The translations under genes were made by a program, and so were the position numbers. From positions 1,982,001-2,046,000 of the forward strand of contig NZ_CP018800.1 in the NCBI RefSeq assembly GCF_002795825.1: a stretch of DNA of 64,000 nucleotides, written 5' to 3'. Origin of the DNA: Mariprofundus ferrinatatus. Its GTDB lineage: Bacteria; Pseudomonadota; Zetaproteobacteria; Mariprofundales; Mariprofundaceae. Numbering within the stretch: position 1 is the first letter of the stretch; each line of letters begins with the position of its first letter. The notes under the pieces are model-generated. The model was not told where the DNA came from. It did no database searches and was given only the letters and a program-made list of their open reading frames with translations. This document shows, one piece after another, positions 8,222 to 16,772 of this stretch.

Positions 8222-8339
8222 TACAACATCCTCACTGCTTATCTCAAACCGCCAACAGATTCGGCGATCCCCTTCAAAAGGAGCGCAAATGTAACGTGTC
8301 ATAGCATTTCACGCCATCCTTAAGCGTGACATGGATCAT

Positions 8340-8368
8340 TTGCCGTTGCTTCGAACTACGCCTAGTCT
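8340..8368 (+). promoter_or_regulatory. Putative mlaF promoter (leaderless transcript)
   Basis: TTGCCG (8340-8345), a 17-nt spacer and TAGTCT (8363-8368). The -10 box ends 6 nt before the mlaF ATG, and no Shine-Dalgarno precedes mlaF. Matches to consensus are modest, so the call rests on geometry. Confidence 0.4.
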
Positions 8369-8374
8369 GCGCCC

Positions 8375-9184
8375 ATGATTCGCGGTGAGAACCTCAGTAA
8401 ACGTTACGATAGTGCAATTGCCCTTGCTCCGACCGATATCCATATCGCGGCAGGCAAGATCACAGCCATCATGGGGGGTTCCGGCTCCGGAAAAACGACG
8501 CTGCTGCGCCTGCTCTCGGGGCTCATCAAACCGACCACAGGCCATATCTGGTACGGCGACGAAGACCTCAGCACTATTTCTGACAAGCGCCTGTATGAAC
8601 TGCGTGAGAGTATGGGCATGCTGTTTCAATACTCTGCCCTGCTCAATTCGCTCAATGTTTACGACAATGTCGCCTTCCCACTGCATGAACATACCGACCT
8701 CGACGAGTCGGTGATCCGCACCATGGTCTCCATGAAGCTTGAACAGGTGGGGTTGCGTGGCTTTGAACACCTGATGCCATCGGAGCTCTCCGGCGGCATG
8801 GCCAAACGCGTTGCCTTTGCCCGCGCTATCGCCATGGATCCGAAAATCGTTTTCTTTGATGAGCCCACCTCTGGCCTTGACCCTATCTCGGCAGGCGTGA
8901 TCACCACGCTGATCAAGGATACTTCGAAAATGAACCGCATGACTTCGATCGTCGTCACCCACGATGTGGAAGCAGGACTTGCCATTGCCGACCACGTGAT
9001 CCTGATGTGGCAGGGCAGCATCATTGCCGAAGGCAATCCGGAAGTAATCCAGGAGAGCAGTGATGAGCGCGTACGGCAGTTTCTCGAGGGACGCCCCGAC
9101 GGACCTATCCCCTTTTCGCGCAGCACCACCTCTTACGTTGATGATTTGACCTACAGACCGGGAACCGTAAGGCTGGAAGTATGA
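8375..9184 (+). CDS. mlaF: Phospholipid transport ABC ATPase MlaF
   Basis: ATPase of the Mla inner-membrane complex that moves phospholipids between the membranes. All catalytic motifs are present: Walker A GGSGSGKT (34-41), Q-loop Gln85, signature LSGGM (138-142), Walker B IVFFDEP (158-164), D-loop SGLD and the switch His in VVTHD. The LNSLNVYDNVAFPLHEH segment is typical of MlaF. It overlaps mlaE by 4 nt (ATGA). A second, degenerate MlaF-like protein is encoded at 15100. Confidence 0.95.
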   Translation: MIRGENLSKRYDSAIALAPTDIHIAAGKITAIMGGSGSGKTTLLRLLSGLIKPTTGHIWYGDEDLSTISDKRLYELRESMGMLFQYSALLNSLNVYDNVAFPLHEHTDLDESVIRTMVSMKLEQVGLRGFEHLMPSELSGGMAKRVAFARAIAMDPKIVFFDEPTSGLDPISAGVITTLIKDTSKMNRMTSIVVTHDVEAGLAIADHVILMWQGSIIAEGNPEVIQESSDERVRQFLEGRPDGPIPFSRSTTSYVDDLTYRPGTVRLEV

Positions 9185-9984
9185 GCGAGATATCCACAAC
9201 CACTCAATCAGGTATCGCCACCTTTTTCGGCCGGATGGGCCGCTATGCCATGCGTGGCATCGAACACCTGGGCGACGGCACCCGTCTGGCATTCCACGCC
9301 CTCTCCCTGCTGTTTGCAAAACCGTGGCAGGGCAAACATTTTGTCATCCAGCTCTATGCGCTGGGTGTCGGATCGCTGGCGATTATCGTGATCACCGGCG
9401 CATTTACCGGCATGGTACTGGCGCTGCAGGGTTACTACACACTGGCCAAATTCGGCTCTGAATCACTGCTCGGAGCCGGTGTCGGCATGTCGATTATCCG
9501 TGAGCTGGGTCCGGTGCTGGGCGCCTTCATGATTATCGGGCGTGCCGGCTCGAGCATTACTGCCGAAATCGGCATCATGCGGGTGACAGAACAGACCGAT
9601 GCCCTGGAGATGATGGCGGTAAACCCGATGCAACGCATCATTCTTCCGCGCATCATCGCCACCACACTGGCCGTACCTCTGCTGGTGTCGATCTTCGATG
9701 TGGTCGGCATCGGGGCCGGATATATTGTCGGCGTGGAGCTGCTGGGAGTAAATCCGGGCGCCTATATGGCTGAACTTGTTGCCAAACTCGAGATGATTGA
9801 CCTTAACGGCGGCTGGGTGAAAGCGGTCGTCTTCGGCTTCATGATCGGAACGATCTGCACCTATATGGGCTACCGCGCCCAGCCCACCACGGAAGGTGTG
9901 GCCAAAGCGACCACGCAGGCTGTGGTTATCGCCTCGGTCAGCGTACTGATCATAGATTATATTCTGACCTCGTTCTTCCTGTAA
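9181..9984 (+). CDS. mlaE: Phospholipid transport permease MlaE
   Basis: A 267-residue inner-membrane permease of the MlaE family. It has an amphipathic N-terminal helix and several membrane helices; hallmark segments are GAFTGMVLALQGYY, RELGPVLGAFMIIGRAGSSITAEIGIMRVTEQTDALEMM and FGFMIGTICTYMGY. It works with MlaF and MlaD. It is translationally coupled to mlaF and followed 9 nt later by mlaD with GGAG before its ATG. Confidence 0.96.
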   Translation: MSEISTTTQSGIATFFGRMGRYAMRGIEHLGDGTRLAFHALSLLFAKPWQGKHFVIQLYALGVGSLAIIVITGAFTGMVLALQGYYTLAKFGSESLLGAGVGMSIIRELGPVLGAFMIIGRAGSSITAEIGIMRVTEQTDALEMMAVNPMQRIILPRIIATTLAVPLLVSIFDVVGIGAGYIVGVELLGVNPGAYMAELVAKLEMIDLNGGWVKAVVFGFMIGTICTYMGYRAQPTTEGVAKATTQAVVIASVSVLIIDYILTSFFL

Positions 9985-9993
9985 GGAGTTGTA

Positions 9994-10443
9994 ATGCAAG
10001 CATATAGAAAAACAGAGATGACTGTCGGCGTATTTGTATTTATCGGACTGGTGGCCATTGCCTGGCTCGCCATCAAAGTCGGCCAGATCGGCGGCATAGG
10101 CGCATCCGGCTATACCCTGACCGCCAACTTCAAGGATGCCGGCGGCGTCCGCAAGGGCAGCGATATCATGCTGGCCGGGGTGGTGATCGGACGCGTTGAT
10201 GATGTGGTGCTGACCGACAATGACCACGCCACGATGATCCTTCGTATCAATGATGGTGTTGAGATCACTGAAGATGCCTTTGCCTCGGTACGCACCAAGG
10301 GGATTATCGGCGACCGCTATATCCGAATCTCTCAGGGCATGGAAGAGACGCCGCTGGAGGCGGGCAGCGAGATCGAAGAGACAGAGTCTGCCATCAATAT
10401 CGAGGACCTGATCAGCAAGTACATATTCAGCGGCAAGGAGTAA
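9994..10443 (+). CDS. mlaD: MCE-domain protein MlaD
   Basis: A 149-residue periplasmic-facing protein anchored by one N-terminal helix (about 10-27). The single MCE domain (about 37-115) is clear: YTLTANFKDAGGVRKGSDIMLAGVVIGRV and TKGIIGDRYIRISQG. MlaD forms a hexameric ring on MlaE that passes lipids to MlaC. Length and position match a classical mlaD. The C-terminal tail ends in ISKYIFSGKE. Confidence 0.95.
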   Translation: MQAYRKTEMTVGVFVFIGLVAIAWLAIKVGQIGGIGASGYTLTANFKDAGGVRKGSDIMLAGVVIGRVDDVVLTDNDHATMILRINDGVEITEDAFASVRTKGIIGDRYIRISQGMEETPLEAGSEIEETESAINIEDLISKYIFSGKE

Positions 10444-10506
10444 TCATTCCTCCTCGCAGCGAGCTGCAGGACTTTTAAACTATCGGTACATGACAAGGAG
10501 CTTTCC

Positions 10507-11121
10507 ATGATGAAACTTTTCCGTACAACCTTTGCTATCCTGCTGACCATGCTTGTCTCCACTACGGCATGGGCAGCAGACAGCGATCCGAAGGTGGTGA
10601 TTGAAACAACCGTTAACCAGATTATTCAAGTGCTTGAGGCGCGTGAAGACACCACCAAACTGACCACCAAAGATCGCGATGCGATCCGGCAGACGGTCGA
10701 AGGACGCTTCGATTATGCCGCCATGGCACGCCGCAGTCTCGGCAAACCATGGAACGACCTGCATGGAGAGCAACAGGCCCATTTCACCCAGGTCTTTCGT
10801 GATCTGCTTGAGCGTTCATACGGCAACCGACTGAGTGAGTACAAGGGTCAGAAGGTGGTCTTTGCAGAAGCCGAACTCAAAAATGACAAGGCGCGCGTCG
10901 AATCCACTGTCATTGACGGGACACGCGAAACACCCGTGGAGTACCGGCTGCATCAGACCAAAACCGGCTGGCAGGTTTACGACATCCGCATTGAGGGCAC
11001 CAGCATGGTGCGAACCTTCTATCAGGACTTCCAGGCGACGCTGGATAATGGCGGCTACGAACATCTGCTGAAAACATTAGAGGAGAAGGTTGCGGAACTG
11101 AAGGCCAAGGATCAGGACTGA
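10507..11121 (+). CDS. mlaC: Periplasmic phospholipid-binding protein MlaC
   Basis: A 204-residue secreted protein with a signal peptide ending TTAWA-AD. The mature part has MlaC features: GRFDYAAMARRSLGKPWNDL, FRDLLERSYGNRL, VEYRLHQTKTGWQVYDIRIEG and SMVRTFYQDF. It shuttles phospholipid across the periplasm between the MlaD ring and the outer-membrane partner (MlaA is not in this window). AAGGAG precedes tandem ATGs. The gene for MlaB, expected next in E. coli, is replaced here by a large AsmA-like gene. Confidence 0.95.
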   Translation: MMKLFRTTFAILLTMLVSTTAWAADSDPKVVIETTVNQIIQVLEAREDTTKLTTKDRDAIRQTVEGRFDYAAMARRSLGKPWNDLHGEQQAHFTQVFRDLLERSYGNRLSEYKGQKVVFAEAELKNDKARVESTVIDGTRETPVEYRLHQTKTGWQVYDIRIEGTSMVRTFYQDFQATLDNGGYEHLLKTLEEKVAELKAKDQD

Positions 11122-11140
11122 CCTTAAAGGATACTCTGCC

Positions 11141-14100
11141 ATGAAGGGCAGTTTCTCAAGACGCGCGCTGGCTTCATGCTGGCGCGTATCGCTTCTGCTG
11201 CTGCTGGGTCTCTCTCTGCTTGGCGGCTGGCTCTACTGGCAATCGCCAAGCCTGGACACCATACGGCCCGGCATCGAAAGCCAGTTAAAAAAGAAACTTC
11301 AGCTTAAGGAGATAAAGCTGGGGAAGCTGAGCTGGAGCTGGTATGACTTTCTCTGGCTGAAATCCGACCATCTCGACTTCACCAGTAGCGATGATGCTGT
11401 CGCCTTCCACGAAGGCGGCATTGCCGTACGCATCCCGCTCGCAAGCCTCCTCAGCGGCAACCTTCTTCCCGACCGTATCCGTCTTTCCGGCGGTGTTCTG
11501 GATATAGCCCACAGCGACTCCGACGGGGCCGAATTACCCAGAATGCAACTGGTACTCGACGATGTGCAGACCAACTGGCGCTATAATGACGACTGGCACG
11601 GATCCCTTTCCCATCTTCAACTCATGTATGATGGCGAAGAGAAATTGCTGCAGGTAGCAACATCCGATTTCACCATCTCCGCTTCGCTGAGCGAAGACCT
11701 GCTGCCGCAGGAGATAAAAGTGCAGTGCGATAACCTGCAGTGGCTGCCGGCACCTCTGCAGGGATATTTTAACGGCAGCAGTGCGGCATCGCTGAATCTC
11801 TCCCGAACCGGCAGAAGAGGATGGGAGCTCAACGCATCGGCCGCATCCGATCAACCTCTTATCCTGCTGCCTGATACCATCTATTCCGTTGCGCTCAACA
11901 GCGCCGAACTGCGCCTTAAGCTGAAGGCCCGGCAAGACACAGCTTTTGCCGTAGAGCATATCAGCCTGGAAAAGGTCTCCTGGGCACTTGCTGAAAGCAG
12001 CATCGAGGCCAAGGGCAGCTGGAGTGCAGGCCTCCTGACCATGCAGGCAACCTCTGAACGGCTGTCCATGCCGGTGGTCTGGTCGTGGCTGAGGCCGCTT
12101 GGTGATGAGACCTGGCATCACTGGCTGGCATCCATGAAGTCAGGCCTGGCAACTCAGGCAAATGCAAAGCTATCACTGGCATGGGAAGAGCCGTTTAAAT
12201 CACTGCCGAGTGCTGAGAACTGGCAGGCAATGCTGTATCAGGTCTCCGCACAGGTGGAAGAGACCGATATCGCCCTCGGTATCTCCGAAGATTTCCTGAG
12301 TGACACCACTGCCCAGGTCGACCTGAATCAGAATGGACTGAACGCTGTGATAGCCGATGCGGAGCTTCCGAAGGGGCTTGGTCGCTCTGCAGGCGAGCTC
12401 TATATACCCTGGCAGACGCTGGAACTGCATATCTCAGGCAGGTCACATGTGGATGTCAGCGCTCTGCTGGGCTGGTTCGGCCCTGCCGAAATTTCCGGCT
12501 GGCAGTGGAACGGCGCCAAGGCAGAGAGCGCCTTCCAGCTGGTCTGGGACCCCAGTGAACCTGAACCGCGCGAGGCGACTGCCGAGCTGCAGCCTGTCAG
12601 CGACTGGAACGTCTTAATCAACGGCACAAAAATCGCCCTTTCCGCAGGCAAAGCAAACTGGGATCAGGAGAGCGGCCTCTCTATTGCAGGCATGCATTTC
12701 CGCAATCAGCACATTGAGGGGACCCTTTCGCTTGCCACCTCTATCGGTAAAGAGGAGCGCTGGAATATTACTGAGCTTGAGATGAGTTCGAAGAGTGATT
12801 TCGCCATGCTTGCCGCCCATTTCCAGCTGCCGCTGGCGCAGGCAGGAGGATTGATCTACAGCAACCTGAAGTATGACGGCAAATGGAGAGGCAGTGCGGA
12901 CCTGAAGGAGGCAAGCTGGAAGCAGCTGCTCGGCTCAGACAAGAAAACCGGCGAGCCTTACTCGATCCACTGCAGTGGCGAACTTGATCTGCAGGCGAAC
13001 ACACCAACCATCAACCTGACAAGCCTTACCAGTCAGGGAACAGGGCTGTTGATCCGAGGCAGCAGTGCCAGCATTAACCGTGAGCGCCTTAAACTCAGTC
13101 TGAATGACCTGCATACCCCCTCTTTCAGCGGTTCGCTGAAAATCCATATGCCATTTGGCGACGCTCCCTGGCAGCTGAGTGTCGATGCAGACTACCTTAA
13201 CCGCAACGCACTGCCGCCTTCGCTTGATTACAATGAGCAGATGGTCGACAAACCCTGGCTGCTCTCTGCCAATCTCAGGAAATTTGACTGGGACGATTCA
13301 CGCATGCAGGGCGTCTTCATCAAACTGGCTTCTGCAAAAGGCAGTGTGGGGCTATTCAGTGCCAAACAGGTTCACACAACCCAGCTCGATATCACCGATA
13401 TCGACAGCCGTTTCTCACTGCCGGGCGGCGGACTTGTAGATCTGAGGCATCTGTCTGCCAGCATTGAAAAGCAGAGACTGGCCATGTCTGGAACCCTGAA
13501 ACCGGAAAAGGATGGGGGCATGCGCTGGCAGGGCTTTGCAGAACTGCATGGCGATTTCGCCCATCTTCTCAGGCGAGGCAGGCTTTCAGAACGTTTTATG
13601 GGTGGCGATGTCCACCTGCTCTTCTCCGGCAGTGGGATTATCCTGCGTGAACAGCCGTGGTGGCAGGGCCTGGATGGGCGGCTTCGCCTGCGCGCCGATA
13701 AGGGACGTATTCTCGAAGGAGGATCGCTGACGACACTGCTGGCAGCCACCAACCTATCCAAGCTTCCGATGCTGCTGCTGGGCCAGCGTGAAGACCTGAC
13801 CGGCCCGGGCATCATGTATGAACGGCTGCAGATGGAGGCGATCATGCAGAATCAGAATATTCATGTCCGCAATGTGGCCATGCGCTCGACAGCCTTCGAT
13901 CTGGCCGGCCATGGGGAGATGAACCTTGAATCGACCTCGGTCGACCTCTATCTGGTGCTGCAACCGCTGCAAAACCTTGATGCGCTGCTGGCAAAAATCC
14001 CGCTACTGAGGGATATCCTGGGCGGCAGCTCTCACAGCCTTTTCCGCAAGGTGTACCGTATGCATGGCCCATTCACCAATGCCAAGGTAGAACAGGTGAA

Positions 14101-14224
14101 TCCTGAACAGGCCGGGCTTGCTTCTGCAGGACTTATCGAAGGGCTCCTGACCCTTCCTTCGCTCTGGTTCAGCAGCGGGAAGAGCAAAACCGGATCAGAG
14201 GAGCCAGCCACGGCACAACAATGA
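11141..14224 (+). CDS. Large AsmA-like (YhdP/TamB-type) membrane protein in the mla operon
   Basis: A 1027-residue protein with an N-terminal membrane helix (about 17-34), a long beta-rich periplasmic region and an AsmA-like C-terminal domain (GGDVHLLFSGSGIIL, GRILEGGSLTTLLAATNLSKLP, FDLAGHGEMNLESTSVDLYLVLQPL, RDILGG). That end resembles YhdP, one of the bridge proteins for bulk phospholipid transport. It starts 19 nt after mlaC with AAAGGA before the ATG, so it is co-transcribed with mlaFEDC. Which AsmA subfamily it belongs to cannot be fixed by eye. Confidence 0.82.
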   Translation: MKGSFSRRALASCWRVSLLLLLGLSLLGGWLYWQSPSLDTIRPGIESQLKKKLQLKEIKLGKLSWSWYDFLWLKSDHLDFTSSDDAVAFHEGGIAVRIPLASLLSGNLLPDRIRLSGGVLDIAHSDSDGAELPRMQLVLDDVQTNWRYNDDWHGSLSHLQLMYDGEEKLLQVATSDFTISASLSEDLLPQEIKVQCDNLQWLPAPLQGYFNGSSAASLNLSRTGRRGWELNASAASDQPLILLPDTIYSVALNSAELRLKLKARQDTAFAVEHISLEKVSWALAESSIEAKGSWSAGLLTMQATSERLSMPVVWSWLRPLGDETWHHWLASMKSGLATQANAKLSLAWEEPFKSLPSAENWQAMLYQVSAQVEETDIALGISEDFLSDTTAQVDLNQNGLNAVIADAELPKGLGRSAGELYIPWQTLELHISGRSHVDVSALLGWFGPAEISGWQWNGAKAESAFQLVWDPSEPEPREATAELQPVSDWNVLINGTKIALSAGKANWDQESGLSIAGMHFRNQHIEGTLSLATSIGKEERWNITELEMSSKSDFAMLAAHFQLPLAQAGGLIYSNLKYDGKWRGSADLKEASWKQLLGSDKKTGEPYSIHCSGELDLQANTPTINLTSLTSQGTGLLIRGSSASINRERLKLSLNDLHTPSFSGSLKIHMPFGDAPWQLSVDADYLNRNALPPSLDYNEQMVDKPWLLSANLRKFDWDDSRMQGVFIKLASAKGSVGLFSAKQVHTTQLDITDIDSRFSLPGGGLVDLRHLSASIEKQRLAMSGTLKPEKDGGMRWQGFAELHGDFAHLLRRGRLSERFMGGDVHLLFSGSGIILREQPWWQGLDGRLRLRADKGRILEGGSLTTLLAATNLSKLPMLLLGQREDLTGPGIMYERLQMEAIMQNQNIHVRNVAMRSTAFDLAGHGEMNLESTSVDLYLVLQPLQNLDALLAKIPLLRDILGGSSHSLFRKVYRMHGPFTNAKVEQVNPEQAGLASAGLIEGLLTLPSLWFSSGKSKTGSEEPATAQQ

Positions 14225-14281
14225 CCGGCTATTGTGAACCTTCTCACTTGTCTTTCCTGACAATCTCCCTATAAAGCAAGC

Positions 14282-15103
14282 ATGGATGCTAAAGGCCAGA
14301 TAACAGGGCGAATCAATCGTCATGCTGATCAACTGGGGGGAGCCGTGATCCGCATCTTTGCTGATTTTCGGCGCGCCTACCGGCTCACCACTGACATACT
14401 GGCAGTCGGCCTCAGAATGCAGTGGGTTTCCAAGCCTGCCGTCAGCAATGTCGTGTTCCGGCAAATCTATTTTACGGGCGTACAGGGTGTTCCCTGGGTT
14501 GTTCTTGTCGCACTCGGTGTCGGTGCCCTCTCCGTGTATAATATTGTGGATCTGGCCAAGAGTATTCAGGACATGTCCATGATTGGGCAGCTGATATCCA
14601 CACTGCTGGTGCAGGAGATTGCACCGCTGATTGTCACCATCCTGTTGCTCTCCCGCTCGGGTGTTGCCGTGGTGACTGAGCTGGGCACCATGCATGTGCG
14701 CGGTGAAGACCTGACGCTCGGCAGCATGGGAATCAACAAGACCGAGTACCTTCTCTGGCCCCGCCTTATGGCCTTCACACTATGCGGTCTCATCCTGACC
14801 TTCATCTTCGTGTTTGTATCGATCTGGCTGGGCGGATTGATGGTATCGCTGGGTTATGAGATCAACTTTATCGATTTTCTGATCGAGGTGCGCCGGGGAA
14901 CGACCATGGAAGAGATCGTCATGCTTCTCGGCAAGGCCACCCTCTACCCCATGCTCAGTGCCGTGATGCTGCTGAATATGGGTTGCAAAGTAGGACGCGA
15001 ACCCAACCTTATCCCGGTCTATGCCACACAGGGCGTGCTTGGGTCCCTGATGCTTGTGGTGATGAGTGATGCCCTGATCGCCCTGATCGTGGAGCTTGCA
15101 TGA
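14282..15103 (+). CDS. Second MlaE-family permease
   Basis: A 273-residue permease with the MlaE fold: an amphipathic N-terminus, QIYFTGVQGVPWVVLVALGVG, LVQEIAPLIVTILLLSRSGVAVVTELG, and GINKTEYLLWPRLMAF. It differs clearly from the MlaE at 9181, so it is a paralogue rather than a recent copy. It overlaps the next gene by 4 nt (ATGA), which puts it in a tight operon with an ATPase-like protein and an MCE protein. The start could also be an internal codon; the ATG at 14282 has weak ribosome-site support (AAAGCAAGC). Confidence 0.88.
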   Translation: MDAKGQITGRINRHADQLGGAVIRIFADFRRAYRLTTDILAVGLRMQWVSKPAVSNVVFRQIYFTGVQGVPWVVLVALGVGALSVYNIVDLAKSIQDMSMIGQLISTLLVQEIAPLIVTILLLSRSGVAVVTELGTMHVRGEDLTLGSMGINKTEYLLWPRLMAFTLCGLILTFIFVFVSIWLGGLMVSLGYEINFIDFLIEVRRGTTMEEIVMLLGKATLYPMLSAVMLLNMGCKVGREPNLIPVYATQGVLGSLMLVVMSDALIALIVELA

Positions 15104-15777
15104 GCGACCTTCTGCACTGGAACAGACTGCAGCTGGGAAATATTGTGATTCCAGAAGGTCAGGTATCCCATGGTGAATACGTCCGCATGGTGATGAATTA
15201 CCCCTGTCAGTACGCATTCATGCAGCAACTCTTTCTGCTTTCAGAGGAGAGTCGAAACAGCAGTAGCGAGATGTGGCTGGAGAGTAACGGCGAAAAATAT
15301 TATGCGGGGACCGCGGAGTTCAGTTCACGTATCGGCAGCATGATCCGCCAGCGGGGACTGATTGCCAACTTAACGCTCCGGGAGAACCTGCTATTGCCGT
15401 TTCTCTACCACGGCGACAAACATCGCCTTGATCAGGCGACGGATGAGGCGGCCGAAGTGGCAGAAAGGCTCGGCATCGCATCTGCTCTGGATGAGAAGGC
15501 TGGCGAGCGAACAACCTATACGCACGCGTTGATGAGTCTGGCCCGCTGCATGCTTGCAAAACCGGCAATCATCGTTGCCCAGGAGGTCCATATCGGAATG
15601 CCGCCGGATCACCTTCAGCGATTCAGGGAGCTGAGCACGCAGACACTTGCTGAACTTGGCTCGGGACTGCTCTATCTGACATCCAGTGCCGATGAAGGTT
15701 CCGGGTTGAGCTATGCGCGCACATTGACGATTGAAGCGGATTCCCGAAGTCTTGACTCTGATAAGGAGAACAGGTGA
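15100..15777 (+). CDS. Degenerate MlaF-like ABC ATPase (predicted catalytically inactive)
   Basis: A 225-residue protein in the place of MlaF in the second MCE operon. Its middle aligns with MlaF: IRQRGLIANLTLRENLLLPF (82-101) corresponds to the Q-loop and NSLNVYDNVAFPL region, and LARCMLAKPAIIVAQE to the helix after the signature plus Walker B. The nucleotide-binding motifs are gone. After GEY (25-27), where Walker A should be, the sequence reads MVMNYPCQYAF. The LSGG signature is absent (TTYTHALMS), and the Walker B Asp is Gln161. The frame is open and coupled by 4-nt overlaps on both sides, so it looks maintained rather than a pseudogene. Membership of the ABC fold is inferred. Confidence 0.72.
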   Translation: MSDLLHWNRLQLGNIVIPEGQVSHGEYVRMVMNYPCQYAFMQQLFLLSEESRNSSSEMWLESNGEKYYAGTAEFSSRIGSMIRQRGLIANLTLRENLLLPFLYHGDKHRLDQATDEAAEVAERLGIASALDEKAGERTTYTHALMSLARCMLAKPAIIVAQEVHIGMPPDHLQRFRELSTQTLAELGSGLLYLTSSADEGSGLSYARTLTIEADSRSLDSDKENR

Positions 15778-16772
15778 GCCAATTTGTAGCCAATATTCAT
15801 CGCCAGGTAGGATGGTTCGTCATCCTCGGTATCGGTGCGATTCTCTTTCTTCTGCTTGCCTTCAGCCTGCGCACCGACCTGTTTGCCAACAAATTCAATC
15901 TCCTGTTTTCACCGACATCCGCCTCCTCATTCTATGTTGACCAGCCGCTTAAATATCAGGGTTTTACTGTTGGAAGAATCGACGACATGGAGCTGCAGGA
16001 AGATGGGCGCGTGCTTATCAGGCTTCGTGTCCTCGAGCGTTACCGCCCGATTATTCACGAAGGCACTTACGTTCAGCTGACCCGTGAAGGGCTGATCGGT
16101 GAGCAGACCCTTGAGATCAGCGGTGGCGATGCCGGCAAACCCCCGGTGCAGGATGGTCAGACGATCGAGTACCGAACCGCAGCAACGGTCGAACAACTGC
16201 TGCAGGACATCAAGCCGGCTGTCGAAAACGCCAACAGGCTGCTAAGTGAGATGGCGGCACTCGCCGCCTGGCTGAACAATCCTGAAAGTGATATCAGGCT
16301 TGTTACTGCGCGACTGAATTTGGTCAGCCAGGACCTGAACCGCGAGAATGTCGGCAAGCTGATCACCAACCTTGCCGATGCGCTGGAGAATCTGAAGTCA
16401 CTGACTCAGGATTTGGAGCAGCAGCAGGTTGCCAAACAGCTTTCAACCGCCCTTGAAGCGAGTGCCTCAATCCTGACAAATCTGCGTCCGCTGGCCGCAC
16501 AGGTTGGCAGAGAGGGGCCTGAAAGCCTGAAGCGGATCAATAGCCTGATCGACCATGTCAACAGGCTCTCCAAATCACTTGATATTGTCACATCCGACCT
16601 CTCTGAGCTGACACCTGAGCTTCCCGGACTGGCCCGGGAATCACGACAGGCCATTGCCGAAATGCAGGATATTTTAAAATCGATGCGTGGTTCATGGCTT
16701 GTCGGCGGAGGAACAACCGTGAAGCCGGAAGATGAAACGGTTGCGCCCCCGGTGCTGGAGATGAAACCGTGA
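15774..16772 (+). CDS. MCE-domain protein with long helical tail
   Basis: A 332-residue protein: one N-terminal helix (about 14-31), an MCE domain (about 40-125; FYVDQPLKYQGFTVGRID, YVQLTREGLIGEQTLEISGG), then a long helical region (about 140-300) with heptad-like leucines, and a Pro-rich end. This resembles MCE proteins whose helices form a needle across the periplasm rather than the short MlaD. The GTG start follows AAGGAGA and overlaps the upstream stop by 4 nt. It is presumably the partner of the permease at 14282. Confidence 0.88.
   Translation: MSQFVANIHRQVGWFVILGIGAILFLLLAFSLRTDLFANKFNLLFSPTSASSFYVDQPLKYQGFTVGRIDDMELQEDGRVLIRLRVLERYRPIIHEGTYVQLTREGLIGEQTLEISGGDAGKPPVQDGQTIEYRTAATVEQLLQDIKPAVENANRLLSEMAALAAWLNNPESDIRLVTARLNLVSQDLNRENVGKLITNLADALENLKSLTQDLEQQQVAKQLSTALEASASILTNLRPLAAQVGREGPESLKRINSLIDHVNRLSKSLDIVTSDLSELTPELPGLARESRQAIAEMQDILKSMRGSWLVGGGTTVKPEDETVAPPVLEMKP

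Noticed and set aside
8336-9319. A 327-residue open frame on the minus strand
   Set aside because: It lies fully antisense to mlaF and the start of mlaE, which have clear catalytic motifs. Its composition looks like a shadow frame and it has no recognisable family.
15100-15777. Pseudogene of mlaF
   Set aside because: The frame is intact, overlaps both neighbours by exactly 4 nt and keeps the ABC-like core pattern. Decay would be expected to break the frame, so it is treated as a maintained protein.
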